Positions 8,099 through 17,943 of a stretch of DNA of 64,000 nucleotides are shown piece by piece. Origin of the DNA: Sulfurimicrobium sp963741495 (GTDB lineage: Bacteria; Pseudomonadota; Gammaproteobacteria; Burkholderiales; Sulfuricellaceae). Both the position numbers and the translations under genes were made by a program. Positions within the stretch are counted from its first letter, which is position 1. Every line of letters starts with the position of its first letter. The notes below the pieces were generated by a model. The model saw only the letters and a list, made by a program, of their open reading frames with translations, was not told the DNA's origin and did no database searches. Location: assembly GCA_963741495.1 (NCBI GenBank), contig CAVUID010000007.1, positions 1-64,000 on the forward strand. The letters run 5' to 3'.

Positions 8099-8968
8099 TC
8101 AGGGCTGCGATTGGCCATGACCGTTGGAACCCCTGGGTGCCTTGTAGCGGTTGTAGCTCCACAGGTATTGCGCCGGGTTGCGCCGCGCCAGGTTTTCGAC
8201 TGCTGCGTTGAGGATGCGCGCGGCCTCCATCGCATCCTGAGGCAAGGCTTCAGGCAGCGGCTCGACCCACAGGTCGTAGCCCTCTCCCCCCGGCAGGCGT
8301 TCTGCGAACATCAGCACGATGACCGCGCCGGTGGAATGCTGCAGGCGTTGCACCAGGGTCATGGTGTAGGCTGGGCGGCCGAAAAAATCGGCCCATACGC
8401 CATCACCCTTGCCGGGCACCTGATCGGGCAGGATGCCGGCGGACTGGCCGCGCTTCAGCGCCTTGAGCAAAGCCTTGACGCCTTTGAGATCGGTCGGGGC
8501 CATGCTCACCTGGCCGCGCCTGCGCCCCGTCAGCATGGGGGTTTCGGTCCAGCGCAATCTGGGCGGACGATACAGAATGGTGATCGGCATGTGGCGAGCA
8601 ATAAACGGGCCGACGATTTCAAAACAGCCGAGGTGAGGGGTGAGAAAAATAATGCCCCGGCCGTCGCGCGCCAGCGCCTCAACCTTGTCCCATCCCTCCG
8701 CCTTGCGCACCAGGCCCAGGACATCTTCATAAGGGCGCAGCCATATCGCCGGCAACTCAAGCACGCTTTTACCCGCTTCGCCAATGGCCTGATGCAGAAG
8801 CTGGCGGCAAGCGTCCGGCGAAGCGCACAGGCCGCTGCGGGAAATATTTTCCCGCATACGGGCGGCATAGCCGGAGGAGGTCCAGAAGACCAGCCAGCCG
8901 GTGACGATGCCAAGCGCATGCAGCCATGACAGCGGCAGGCGCGCGAATTGTCTGAAAAACCATTGCAT
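8099..8968 (-). CDS. Lipid A late acyltransferase (LpxL/HtrB family), upstream paralogue
   Basis: A 289-residue paralogue of the downstream gene. The catalytic motif is H-x4-E (TPHLGCFE), the form found in LpxL/LpxM. Other family blocks are ILYRPPRLRW, GILPDQVPGKGDGVWADFFG and the ending YLWSYNRYKAPRG. A membrane helix lies near the N-terminus (LHALGIVTGWLVFW). The 171-base spacer to the next gene holds no gene, only a GC-rich hairpin-prone stretch. The start at 8968 is the first in-frame ATG. The gene diverges from yggX, 102 bases away. Confidence 0.9.
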   Translation of the reverse strand: MQWFFRQFARLPLSWLHALGIVTGWLVFWTSSGYAARMRENISRSGLCASPDACRQLLHQAIGEAGKSVLELPAIWLRPYEDVLGLVRKAEGWDKVEALARDGRGIIFLTPHLGCFEIVGPFIARHMPITILYRPPRLRWTETPMLTGRRRGQVSMAPTDLKGVKALLKALKRGQSAGILPDQVPGKGDGVWADFFGRPAYTMTLVQRLQHSTGAVIVLMFAERLPGGEGYDLWVEPLPEALPQDAMEAARILNAAVENLARRNPAQYLWSYNRYKAPRGSNGHGQSQP

Positions 8969-9070
8969 GGCTTGAATTATCGCATATCTGGCCAGAAGTT
9001 AAGCTGCGCGGTAGTTGACGCGGTGTTTTTTGGTTATCATCAAGAGTTGAATAAATAAGGAGAAATTTTC

Positions 9071-9343
9071 ATGGCGAGAACGGTTAAATGCATCAAGCTG
9101 GGCCGCGAGGCAGACGGTCTGGATTTCCCCCCCTATCCCGGCGATCTGGGCAAGCGCCTGTTCGAGAACGTTTCCAAGGAAGCCTGGGCAGCCTGGGTCA
9201 AGCAGCAGACCATGCTGGTGAACGAAAACCGTCTTAATCTGGCCGACCCCAAGGCGCGCAAATACCTGGCCGAACAGACTGAAGCGCACTTTTTCGGTGC
9301 CGGCGCGGACAAGGCGCAGGGCTACGTTCCACCCAGCAAGTAA
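9071..9343 (+). CDS. yggX: Fe(2+)-trafficking / oxidative damage protection protein
   Basis: The 90-residue protein matches YggX over its whole length: MARTVKCIKLGREADGLDFP start, YPGDLGKRLFENVSKEAW, and NENRLNLADPKARKYL. The single cysteine at residue 7 is the residue implicated in iron handling and protection of Fe-S clusters. It is cytosolic. An AAGGAG-like ribosome site precedes the ATG. The ppk1 start lies 29 bases after the stop, so co-transcription is plausible. Confidence 0.95.
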   Translation: MARTVKCIKLGREADGLDFPPYPGDLGKRLFENVSKEAWAAWVKQQTMLVNENRLNLADPKARKYLAEQTEAHFFGAGADKAQGYVPPSK

Positions 9344-9372
9344 TCAAACCCAGACAATCCAGGCGAGGCCCC

Positions 9373-11455
9373 ATGACAAGCAGCTTCAATGCACCGGAAT
9401 ATTTCATCAACCGCGAACTGTCCCAGCTCGCCTTCAACCGGCGCGTGCTGGAACAGGCGGCGGATGACTCCAATCCTCTGCTGGAGCGGCTGAAGTTCCT
9501 GTGCATTGTCAGCAGCAACATGGACGAGTTTTTCGAGATTCGCGTGGCCGGCCTCAAGGAGCAGATCAAATACAAGAGTGTCGTGACCGGGCCGGAGAAG
9601 ATGTCGCCCCGCCAGGTATTCGATCAGGTAAGCCGCGAAGCGCACATTCTGGTTGAACAGCAGTACAAGCTGCTCAACGAGGTGATTTTGCCAGCCTTGG
9701 CGCGCCAGGACATTCGCTTCCTGCGACGCACGCACTGGAGTCCGGAGCAGAGCGAATGGATCCGGGCATATTTTTTCCGCGAAGTGATGCCGGTGCTGAC
9801 GCCGATCGGTCTGGATCCGGCCCACCCCTTCCCGCGCGTGCTCAACAAGAGCCTCAATTTTGCGGTGGAGCTGGAAGGCAAGGACGCATTCGGTCGCAGC
9901 TCAGGCGCGGCCATCGTGCAGGCCCCGCGCGTGCTGCCGCGCGTGATCCAGCTACCCAAGGAAATCGCCGGTCACGAGTATGGCTTCGTTTTTCTCTCCT
10001 CCATCCTGCATACCCATGTCGGCGAGCTGTTTGCCGGCATGCACGTCAAGGGTTGCTACCAGTTCCGCGTCACACGCAATTCCAACCTGTTCGTGGACGA
10101 GGAAGAGGTGACCAACCTGCGCCAGGCGCTGCAGGGCGAACTTTCGCACCGCCATTATGGCAATGCGGTGCGGCTCGAGGTGGCGGACAATTGTTCGCCG
10201 GAAATGGCGGATTTCCTGCTGGCCCAGTTTGACCTTGAGCAGGACGACCTGTACCAGGTCAACGGCCTGGTCAACCTGGTGCGCCTGATCCAGATTCCGG
10301 ATCGGGTCGATCGCCCCGACCTCAAGTATCCGCCTTTCATTCCGGGCTTTCCGGCCGGCTGCGTGGACGAGAAACAGCCCGACATGTTCCAGGCCATCCG
10401 CAATGGCGACGTACTGCTGCACCAGCCGTTCCAGTCTTTCAACCCGGTGGTCGATTTCCTGCGCCAGGCGGCAGACGATCCCAATGTGCTGGCCATCAAG
10501 CAGACGGTGTACCGCACCGGATCCGAATCGGTACTGATGGAAGCGCTCATCAGGGCGGCGAAAAACGGCAAGGAAGTGACCGTGGTGGTGGAGCTGATGG
10601 CGCGCTTCGACGAAGAAGCCAACATCAACTGGGCTGCACGTCTGGAAGAGGCGGGCGCCCATGTGGTGTATGGCGTGGTGGGCTACAAGACCCATGCCAA
10701 GATGCTGCTGGTGGTGCGGCGCGAAGAAAACGGGCTGCGCCGTTACGTGCATCTCGGCACAGGCAATTACCATCCGCGCACCGCCAAGCTGTATACCGAC
10801 TTCGGCCTGTTTACCTGCAATGGCGACATCTGCAGCGACGCATCCGATGTATTCGCGCAGCTCACCGGCCTCGGCAAGGCGACCAAGCACACCTATCTGT
10901 GGCAGTCGCCCTTCACCATGCACCCCCAGTTGCTCAAGGCGATTCGCAGCCGAAATCAGCCATGCCAAGGCAGGTCAGCCGGCGGCGATTATCGCCAAGA
11001 TGAATTCCCTGCTCGAGCCGGAAGTGATTCAGGCGTTGTACGAGGCTTCCTGCGCCGGGGTGAAGATCGACCTCATCATACGCGGCGTCTGCGCGCTGCG
11101 GCCTGGCGTACCCGGCGTATCGGAAAATATCCGCGTGCGCTCGGTGATCGGCCGTTTTCTGGAGCACACGCGCATTTTCTACTTCCGCAACAACGGTGCG
11201 CAGGATGTCTATCTGTCCAGTGCGGACTGGATGCATCGCAACCTGTTCCGGCGTATCGAGGTAGCCTTCCCCGTTCTCGATCCGCGCCTCAAGCGCCGCG
11301 TGATCAGGGAAGGGCTCGACCCTTATCTCAAGGACAATACCCAGACCTGGGAGATGAACTCTGACGGCAGTTACACCCGCAAGGCTTCGCGCCGCGCCAA
11401 ACCTGTTTCTGCGCAACAGACTCTGCTCTCGGCCATGGCCACGCCGCTTAAATGA
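9373..11455 (+). CDS. ppk1: Polyphosphate kinase 1 (frameshifted in this sequence)
   Basis: PPK1 reversibly transfers the ATP gamma-phosphate to polyphosphate. Domains run N (residues about 5-110), head, and two PLD-like catalytic domains. The autophosphorylated histidine is H441 in GYKTHAKM, equivalent to E. coli H435, and the second active histidine is in LEHTRIFYF. The frame breaks at 10950-10951: GCGATTCGCAGC should be followed directly by GAAATCAGC, but one extra C intervenes. The rest (EISHAKAGQPAAIIAKMN...) reads on to 11455. Corrected length is 693 residues, normal for the family. The stop overlaps the next gene's start (ATGA). Confidence 0.93.
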
Positions 11456-12064
11456 GGTCCATACTGGTTGCCAACCCCAAGGGCGGCAGCGGCAAAACCA
11501 CCCTCTCAACCCATCTGGCCGGCTATCTCGCCAGCCTGGGACGGCAAGTGGTCCTGGCCGACCTGGACCGGCAGCAGTCGGCTGCAGGCTGGCTCAAGCG
11601 CCGCCCGCCGCAATTGCCGACCATCCATAGCCACCATGCGCAGCAAAAAATCAGTCAAGCCGGACTGGATGGTGATCGATTCTCCCGCCGGATTGCATGG
11701 CGACAAGCTTACGGCAGCGGTGAAGCTGGCGGAACTGGTCATCGTGCCGGTGCAGCCCTCGGCCTTCGACATGCTGGCAACCGACGATTTCCTGAGCGTG
11801 CTGCGCAAGGAAAAGGCCGTGCGCAAGGAAAAAAGCCAGGTCGCGATGGTGGGCATGCGGGTGGACCCGCGCACCCGCTCCACGGCTGAACTGGCCGATT
11901 TTCTGCTGGCAGCAGAATTCCCTGTGCTGACTTATCTGCGCGACGCCCAGTTGTATATCCAGTGCGCCAATGAAGGGGTGAGCCTGTTTGATTTGCCACC
12001 CTCGCGCGCTGCGCGCGACGTGGAGCAATGGCAGCCGCTGCTTGAATGGATTTCGGCTTACTGA
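11452..12064 (+). CDS. ParA/Soj-like P-loop ATPase (frameshifted in this sequence)
   Basis: A small MinD/ParA-family ATPase. The deviant Walker A is NPKGGSGKTTL at residues 8-18. A conserved ADLDRQQSA follows, then DSPAGLHGDKL as the Walker B-like region and PVQPSAFDM. The frame breaks in the A6 homopolymer at 11645-11650; removing one A gives AQQKSVKPDWMVIDSP and a 203-residue protein. The best match is to stand-alone ParA-like proteins of betaproteobacteria rather than the ParA of a parAB-parS set; no parB lies nearby. Overlap with ppk1 (ATGA) and the following CYTH-CHAD gene 18 bases on suggest an operon. A role in positioning polyphosphate granules is speculation. Confidence 0.85.
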
Positions 12065-12082
12065 CAACGGAGCTCCTCTGGC

Positions 12083-13609
12083 ATGGCGACTGAAATCGAG
12101 CTCAAGCTTCTGATCAACCCGGCTGACATCGCCAGCCTGCGCCGCCACCCCATGCTCAAAGCCCACGCTTCGGGCCGGGCGCGCACCCGCACGCTGTTCA
12201 GCATTTACTTCGACACCCCTGATTCCAGCTTGCGCCAGCAGCATGTCGCCCTGCGCGTGCGCCGCATCAGGCGCGCGCTGGGTGCAGACGGTCAAGGGCG
12301 GAGGCGGCGTACGGGCAGGCTTGCACCAGCGCGGCGAATGGGAAGATGAAGTGGCGCATGACCACCCCGATCTCACCAAGATTACCGATCCCTCCCTGCT
12401 CAAGCTGTTTTCATCCGCTGCGGTGCGGGACAGGCTGCAAGCGGTTTTTACCACGGAATTCAAGCGCACCACCTGGCAACTGCAGTGGGACAACGGCGAT
12501 GCGCTGGAGCTGGCGCTCGACCAGGGCGCCGTGAAGAGCGGTGACAAGATCGCCCCGTTGTGCGAAATCGAGCTAGAACTAAAACAGGGCGACCCGGCTC
12601 GCCTGTTCAGTACGGCGCTGGAACTACAGCAGACCATCCCGCTGCGGCTGGAAAATGTGAACAAGGCTGACCGGGGCTACCGCCTTGGCGAGGCAACGAC
12701 ATCGCCGGTGGTCAAGGCCACGGCGCTCGATCTAAGCCGGGAGATGAAAGTGAAAGAAGCCTTCCAGGCCATCGCCTGGAACTGCATCAGCCACTGGACG
12801 GCCAACCAGGAAGGCGCGCTGCTCAGCGACAATCCGGAAAACATTCACCAGATGCGGGTCGCGTTGCGTCGTCTGCGCTCGCTCCTGCCCCAGTTCAAAT
12901 CGGCCATACCCCGGGAAAGTTATGCGCCTGTTGCCGATGAGCTGAAATGGCTGGCCAATGCCCTGGGCCCGGCGCGCAACTGGGACGTGTTCGTCACCCA
13001 GACCTTGCCGCCGATACTCCGGCAGTTTCCCTCCGATCCAGGTTTGAAAACCTTGTACCAGGAGGCCGGCAAAGCCCGGTCAGCAGCCAGGAACGAGGCG
13101 CACATGGCTTTGCGCTCGCGCCGTTACGACCGCATGCTGCTCAGCCTCGGCACCTGGCTGATGGCGGATGGCTGGCAAGACCATATCGAGCGCCGAACAG
13201 AAACAACGGCTAGATGCCCCGATTCTTGAACTGGCGCAGCAGGTGCTGACGACCTGCCACAAAACCGTGCATCAGCACGGCCCGTGCGCTATTGGCCATG
13301 CCCGCCGAAGAACGTCATGAGGTTCGCATTGCTGTAAAGAAACTCCGCTACGCTACCGAATTTTTTGCCTCGCTGTTCCCGCGCAAGGCCGCGCGCAGCT
13401 ACATCAAGGCATTGGCAGTGTTGCAGGATGAACTGGGGGTACTGAACGATGCAGCGACCACCGAGCTCCTGCTGCAACACCTGGCCGTGCCCGACACCGC
13501 AGCACTTGGCACGGTTTCGGGCTGGTGCGCGCGCGGCGTGACGGTGCATCTGGTCAGCATGGATGCGGCATGGAAAAAATATTACCGCTGCCGCCCTTTC
13601 TGGAAATAA
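12083..13609 (+). CDS. CYTH-CHAD domain protein (three frameshifts in this sequence)
   Basis: The N-terminal CYTH (triphosphate tunnel metalloenzyme) domain starts EIELKLLI with the ExExK signature. The C-terminal CHAD domain carries the histidine-rich helices (NIHQMRVALRRLRSLL and ERHEVRIAVKKLRYATEFF), which bind polyphosphate in studied members. Reading requires three corrections, each the removal of one base: near 12268-12270 (RRI then GARWVQTVKGG), near 13189-13194 (DHIE then AEQKQRLDAPILELAQQ), and in the C-run at 13280-13283 (HQHG then RALLAMPAEERHEV). The corrected length of 507 residues fits the family. It likely acts as an inorganic triphosphatase or polyP-binding protein, in line with its position downstream of ppk1. 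Confidence 0.88.
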
Positions 13610-13633
13610 ACCCGAGGCCAAGGAGCCGCTGAC

Positions 13634-14023
13634 TTGATCAAAGATGAAACCATGAAAGAAAGTCCCTTCAAGGGAAAAACCGGCCTGCGCCGGGTATGGA
13701 ATGCCATGCATTACTCCTTCGCCGGGCTGAAAGCCGCCTACCGCCATGAGGATGCCTTCCGTCAGGAAGTGGCCCTCGCCCTGCTGCTGATTCCGCTGGC
13801 GCTGTTTCTTCCCGTTGCCGGGGTGGGCAAGGCACTGATGGTGGCCAGCGTGCTGCTGGTGCTGATCATCGAGCTGGTAAATTCCGCCATCGAGGCCACC
13901 GTGGACCGCATCTCGCTGGAAAACCACAATCTCGCCAAACGCGCCAAGGACATCGGCAGCGCGGCGGTGCTGCTGGGCCTGCTCAATGTGGTGATCGTGT
14001 GGGGGCTGGTGCTGCTGGGCTGA
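13634..14023 (+). CDS. dgkA: Diacylglycerol kinase (DgkA family)
   Basis: A 129-residue integral membrane kinase that phosphorylates diacylglycerol released during osmoregulated glucan or lipid A modification. Three helices are visible. The family signature ELVNSAIEATVDRI, with its catalytic Glu and Asn, is intact, as is the RQEVALAL block. The TTG at 13634 is chosen because AAGGAG lies eight bases upstream; the first ATG (13652) would be 26 bases away from it. The gene follows the CYTH-CHAD gene by 24 bases on the same strand and may share its transcript. Confidence 0.92.
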   Translation: MIKDETMKESPFKGKTGLRRVWNAMHYSFAGLKAAYRHEDAFRQEVALALLLIPLALFLPVAGVGKALMVASVLLVLIIELVNSAIEATVDRISLENHNLAKRAKDIGSAAVLLGLLNVVIVWGLVLLG

Positions 14024-14142
14024 CCTCCCGGCGTTGAGTAATCCGCCGCATTTTTATTCCTGTCATCGAAACATCATGTTTCGGTCATCAGATTTTCTTC
14101 TTGCCGGCGCACAGTGCCGAATCATTGCAACAGGATTCCGGC

Positions 14143-15375
14143 ATGCAAGACACCCCACATTTTCTGTTTAACCCGCCGCGACCAGGCCCTGCGCTGCGCA
14201 TCGCGGTGGTGACCGAAACCTATCCGCCCGAAGTAAATGGCGTGGCGATGACCGCCCGGCACATGGTGCAGGGGCTGATCAGCCGCTATCACCAGGTCCA
14301 GCTGATTCGCCCGCAGCAAAACCATGAGGAACAGGGCGCATCGACCGCGTCTTTTGATGAAGTGCTGGTGCGCGGCGTGCCGGTGCCGCGTTACCAGGAT
14401 CTCCGCATGGGCTTGCCGGCCAAGGCGGCGTTGCTGGCCCTGTGGAGGCAGCGGCGACCGCATCTGGTGCAGGTGGTGACGGAAGGTCCGCTGGGCTGGT
14501 CTGCCATCGCTGCGGCAAGACAGTTGCGCCTGCCGGTGATTTCCGACTTTCATACCAATTTCCATATCTACAGCCAGTATTACGGCGCAGCCTTGATGGG
14601 CAAGGCAATCGGCGTGTATCTGCGCTGGTTTCACAATCGGTCGCATTGCACGCTGGTGCCAACAGAGACGATGCGCCACGAGCTGGCGGAGATGGGCATC
14701 CGTAACCTTCAGGTGCTGTCTCGCGGCGTGGACACGCAATTGTTCAATCCCTCGCGCTGGAACCCGCTGCTGCGCCAGTCCTGGGGTGTAGGGGAGCATC
14801 GTCTGGTGGCGCTTTACGTCGGCCGGATCGCGGCAGAGAAAAACCTGCTTCTGCTGATCGACGCCTTTCGTCACATGCAGGCCGCACGCCCGAGCATGAA
14901 GCTGGTGATGGTGGGCGACGGGCCGGAACGCGCGAAACTCCAGGCCATGCATCCGGACATTATCTTTGCCGGCATGCGCGTGGGTGAGGATCTTGCCGAA
15001 CACTATGCTTCCGCCGACCTGTTCCTTTTTCCCAGCATTACCGAAACCTTCGGCAATGTGGTGCTCGAAGCCATGGCAAGCGGATTGCCGGTGGTGGCAT
15101 ACGACTGCGCTGCCGCAAGGGAGCATATCCGCCACGGCGAGAATGGCCTGCGAGCGGCTTTCGATAATACGCACGCCTTCATTTCACAGGCGCAACGACT
15201 GATTTCCAGCGTGGACGATGCCCGGCGCATGGGGCGCAATGCCCGTCTGACGGCGGAGAAGATCGACTGGAATCATATCCATGACCGCTTCGAGCAGCTC
15301 ATTTCGGATACCGTGCGGCAATGGGAACACTGCCATGACAGAAAAGACCGGCTATCATTCGTTCCGGACCTGTAA
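14143..15375 (+). CDS. Glycosyltransferase family 4 (alpha-mannosyltransferase-like)
   Basis: A 410-residue GT-B glycosyltransferase. The N-domain begins LRIAVVTETYPPEVNGVAMT, a signature of GDP-mannose-dependent mannosyltransferases. The C-domain has LYVGRIAAEKNLLLLIDAF and the nucleotide-sugar motif (FPSITETFGNVVLEAMASGLP). The donor and acceptor are not determinable; a glycolipid or surface polysaccharide product is inferred. The ATG at 14143 is preferred (AGGA nine bases upstream) over a TTG at 14101. A second GT4 gene lies 1.4 kb on, on the opposite strand, with a matching N-terminal signature. Confidence 0.88.
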   Translation: MQDTPHFLFNPPRPGPALRIAVVTETYPPEVNGVAMTARHMVQGLISRYHQVQLIRPQQNHEEQGASTASFDEVLVRGVPVPRYQDLRMGLPAKAALLALWRQRRPHLVQVVTEGPLGWSAIAAARQLRLPVISDFHTNFHIYSQYYGAALMGKAIGVYLRWFHNRSHCTLVPTETMRHELAEMGIRNLQVLSRGVDTQLFNPSRWNPLLRQSWGVGEHRLVALYVGRIAAEKNLLLLIDAFRHMQAARPSMKLVMVGDGPERAKLQAMHPDIIFAGMRVGEDLAEHYASADLFLFPSITETFGNVVLEAMASGLPVVAYDCAAAREHIRHGENGLRAAFDNTHAFISQAQRLISSVDDARRMGRNARLTAEKIDWNHIHDRFEQLISDTVRQWEHCHDRKDRLSFVPDL

Positions 15376-15539
15376 TCCTGAACATGCCCTGGCCCGGTGC
15401 CTGCCGGGACCGGCCTTGTGCGCAGGTTTCAGCACCACGATTGCGCTCACCCCACTCACCCGACCGGGAGAGTCATATTTCCATCATGTTTCGCTGACAT
15501 ACTCTGCCGGAGTAACCAATACCTTACTTCGGGAATCGT

Positions 15540-15809
15540 ATGAATATATTGAAACAGCTTGAACAGCGATTGATCAGCAAACCCGGCAATCCGGACAATG
15601 CTGTTTTCATGGATCTGGTCCAGGCGCTATGCAACAAGGAAAAACTGGACCTGGCCGGGCTGTACGAATTGCCTTACGACGACTTCGAACTGGCCATGGC
15701 CATCATGAAAAGCTGGCGCCTCGACCGCTACACCAAGACCAAGGATCGCCTCGGGGAACTGGTCTGCACGCTTGCGGAGGAACAGGATACCCAGCCGGGA
15801 GGGGCCTGA
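15540..15809 (+). CDS. Small conserved hypothetical protein
   Basis: An 89-residue soluble protein beginning MNILKQLEQRLISKPGNPDN, without a signal peptide or recognisable domain. It is acidic and helical, with YELPYDDFELAMAIMKSWRLDRY in the middle. The stop at 15807-15809 is one base before the ATG of the phosphoesterase gene (15811), so the two are very likely translationally coupled. The function is unknown; the coupling suggests a link to the phosphoesterase. The 164 bases upstream contain nothing I can name. Confidence 0.6.
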   Translation: MNILKQLEQRLISKPGNPDNAVFMDLVQALCNKEKLDLAGLYELPYDDFELAMAIMKSWRLDRYTKTKDRLGELVCTLAEEQDTQPGGA

Positions 15810-15810
15810 A

Positions 15811-16659
15811 ATGCCCCAGGTTCGCTCCCTTTTCATCTCCGACGTGCATCTGGGAACGGCTGCCTGCCAGGCAGGCAGGCTGGTCGACTTCCTGCGCGAA
15901 TATGAGTCCGAGCACCTTTTCATGATTGGCGACATCGTCGATTTCTGGGCCATGAGCCGGGGGAAAATTCACTGGTCGCGCGACCAGAACACCATCGTGC
16001 AAAAACTGTTGCGCCGCGCGCGGCATGGCGAAAAGGTGATTTTCATTCCCGGCAATCACGATGAAGCGCTGCGGGAGTACATCGGCACCTCCTTCGGCGA
16101 CATCCGGATCGAGGATGAATATATCCACACCGCTGCCGATGGCAAGCGCTACCTGCTCACTCATGGCGACGCCTACGACCAGGTGACGCGCCATCACAAA
16201 TGGGTGGCCATCCTCGGCGACATGGCCTACACCCTGCTGGTCTACCTCAACGGCTGGCTGTCGTGGCTGCGCCGCACGCTGCGCCGCCCCGGCTACTGGT
16301 CGCTGGCGGGATACGCCAAGCGCAAGGTCAAAACAGCGGTCAACTTCATATTCGATTTCGAGGATTCGGTCATTCATCACGTACGCGAGAGCGGGCTGGA
16401 TGGCGTGATCTGCGGCCATATTCACTGGCCGATGCAGAAGGATGTCGGGGGCCTGGTGTATCTCAACTGCGGCGACTGGGTCGACAGCTGCACGGCCATC
16501 ATCGAGCACATGGATGGGCGGATGGAATTAATTGCCTGGGGTGCTGCCGTAGCTCTGCCGGCACCGGCTTCAGCGGCAACCGGTTTTGGGCAATACCCAG
16601 AAAACCTTCAGCCCTCCCCTGTGTTCAAGCAAACGTTTGATCCAGAAAAAAGCAGTTAA
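15811..16659 (+). CDS. Metallophosphoesterase, LpxH-like
   Basis: A 282-residue calcineurin-like phosphoesterase. The metal ligands are visible in order: DVHLG (D-x-H), GDIVDFW (GD-x-x-D), GNHD, TH-GDAYD, and GHIHWP (GH-x-H). This arrangement and the DFW signature match UDP-2,3-diacylglucosamine diphosphatase-type enzymes, close to the LpxH2-like subgroup. The tail after about residue 240 is divergent. I start at ATG 15811, after the preceding stop, rather than at 15772, which lies inside the upstream gene. The substrate could be UDP-diacylglucosamine or another phospho-ester. Confidence 0.85.
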   Translation: MPQVRSLFISDVHLGTAACQAGRLVDFLREYESEHLFMIGDIVDFWAMSRGKIHWSRDQNTIVQKLLRRARHGEKVIFIPGNHDEALREYIGTSFGDIRIEDEYIHTAADGKRYLLTHGDAYDQVTRHHKWVAILGDMAYTLLVYLNGWLSWLRRTLRRPGYWSLAGYAKRKVKTAVNFIFDFEDSVIHHVRESGLDGVICGHIHWPMQKDVGGLVYLNCGDWVDSCTAIIEHMDGRMELIAWGAAVALPAPASAATGFGQYPENLQPSPVFKQTFDPEKSS

Positions 16660-16716
16660 CCGCAAAGGACGCAAAGGTTCGCGAAGGAATTCAGTTTCCT
16701 TTGCGTCCTTTGCGGT
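16659..16716. terminator. Perfect 19-bp inverted repeat between convergent genes
   Basis: ACCGCAAAGGACGCAAAGG (16659-16677) is repeated inverted at 16698-16716 with a 20-base spacer. It sits between two convergent stop codons, so it can act as a bidirectional terminator, although T-runs are short. Each arm itself contains CGCAAAGGA/CGCAAAGG as a near tandem. The sequence looks like a dispersed repeat rather than gene-specific DNA. Confidence 0.6.
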
Positions 16717-16737
16717 GAAATGAGATTTGCAGGTTGA

Positions 16738-17943
16738 TTAAGCGTTTGTTTCGCAAAGTTGTGAACGGGTGGAAACTTCAAGGTAGCGCTCCGTCGTACG
16801 CTGGTAGAAATCCAGCATCTTGTCAGCCAGCGCCCCGGCTGACCAGCTAGCGGCATATTCCCGTCCGCGCTCGCCCAGTTGCCTGGCCGCATCGCCCTTT
16901 TGCAGCAGGGACATGGTTTTTGCGGCGAAATCCTCGATTTCATGTGCAGCGATCAATGCCCCCTGCCCCTCCTGCAGCACATCGCGAGTGCCCAGTTCGG
17001 CCAGAGCGACTACCGGCGTTGCCTGCGCCATGGCCTCCAGCAGCACCAGTCCCTGGGTTTCGGTGCAGGAAGAAAACACGAATACATTGGCGGCGCAGTA
17101 GCAGCCGGGCAATTCGCTCTTGCGGTCGAGATAGCCGACGAACAGGACGTTATTGCCAAGCCCCATCCGTGCCGCCCGGGATTTCAGCGGCTCCAGCGCC
17201 GGGCCTTCGCCCGCGATGAGCAACAACACATCGGGCATGGCCTGGCGAATGCGTGCCGTGACCTGCAACAGGAAACCAATGTTTTTCTCGAATGCCACTC
17301 GTCCCACGTAAAGCATGACCGGACGCTGCGGCGGAATGCCATGCAGGGCGCGGAATGCCGCACCGTCTCCCGGCACGAAGCTCTCCGCGGGAAGGCCGGT
17401 GGGAATGATTTCCGCCCGGGTCTGGATGCCATAGCCGCGCAACACTTCCAGCATGCCATGGGATGGCACCACCAGCGCATCAAGGTCGTTGCACTGGCGC
17501 CGCGACAGGCTGCGCGCCAGATAGCGCGCAGCGCCTTTGGGCATGAAGGGCAGGTAGTGGTAAAGATATTCCTCGAAATAGGTGTGGTAGGTTTCCACCC
17601 GCGGAATGCCCAGTTCCTTCGCCAGTTTTACGCCCAGATAATGGGCGGCGAACGGGGTCTGAATATGGATCAGATCGAAATCGGCAGCATACAGCGCCTC
17701 CCGTTCCGCCATGGCGGCGCCTGTTTTGAGCAGGCGGTCTTCCGGATCAAAAGGCAGATGGCGCGAGGAGATGCGGCGAATCCCCTCCTCGTTGTTCGTG
17801 ACGACGCCATCGTAATCCGGCGCGATCAGGTGAACTTCGTGACCGCGCGCTTCAAGCGCTTCGCGATAAGTGGCGATGGAGGTTGATACGCCATTGATAC
17901 GCGGGAAATAGACGTCTGAAATCATCAGGATTTTCAATTGCAC
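16738..17943 (-). CDS. Glycosyltransferase family 4 (mannosyltransferase-like)
   Basis: A 401-residue GT-B enzyme. It begins LKILMISDVYFPRINGVSTS, has ETYHTYFEEYLYHYLP near residue 125, LYVGRVAFEKNIGFLLQ near 215, and the sugar-nucleotide site (FSSCTETQGLVLLEAMAQATP) near 300. These are hallmarks of GDP-mannose-dependent alpha-mannosyltransferases such as MgtA/PimB relatives. The start overlaps the last 10 bases of the EAL-CBS-GGDEF gene, so the two are translated together. This suggests cyclic-di-GMP control of a glycan or glycolipid, but that is inference. Confidence 0.9.
   Translation of the reverse strand: MQLKILMISDVYFPRINGVSTSIATYREALEARGHEVHLIAPDYDGVVTNNEEGIRRISSRHLPFDPEDRLLKTGAAMAEREALYAADFDLIHIQTPFAAHYLGVKLAKELGIPRVETYHTYFEEYLYHYLPFMPKGAARYLARSLSRRQCNDLDALVVPSHGMLEVLRGYGIQTRAEIIPTGLPAESFVPGDGAAFRALHGIPPQRPVMLYVGRVAFEKNIGFLLQVTARIRQAMPDVLLLIAGEGPALEPLKSRAARMGLGNNVLFVGYLDRKSELPGCYCAANVFVFSSCTETQGLVLLEAMAQATPVVALAELGTRDVLQEGQGALIAAHEIEDFAAKTMSLLQKGDAARQLGERGREYAASWSAGALADKMLDFYQRTTERYLEVSTRSQLCETNA

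Noticed and set aside
11452..12064. Chromosome-partition ParA of a parAB-parS system
   Set aside because: No parB gene or parS-like palindrome nearby, and the protein is about 200 residues, shorter than chromosomal ParA. The context is ppk1 and the CYTH-CHAD gene.
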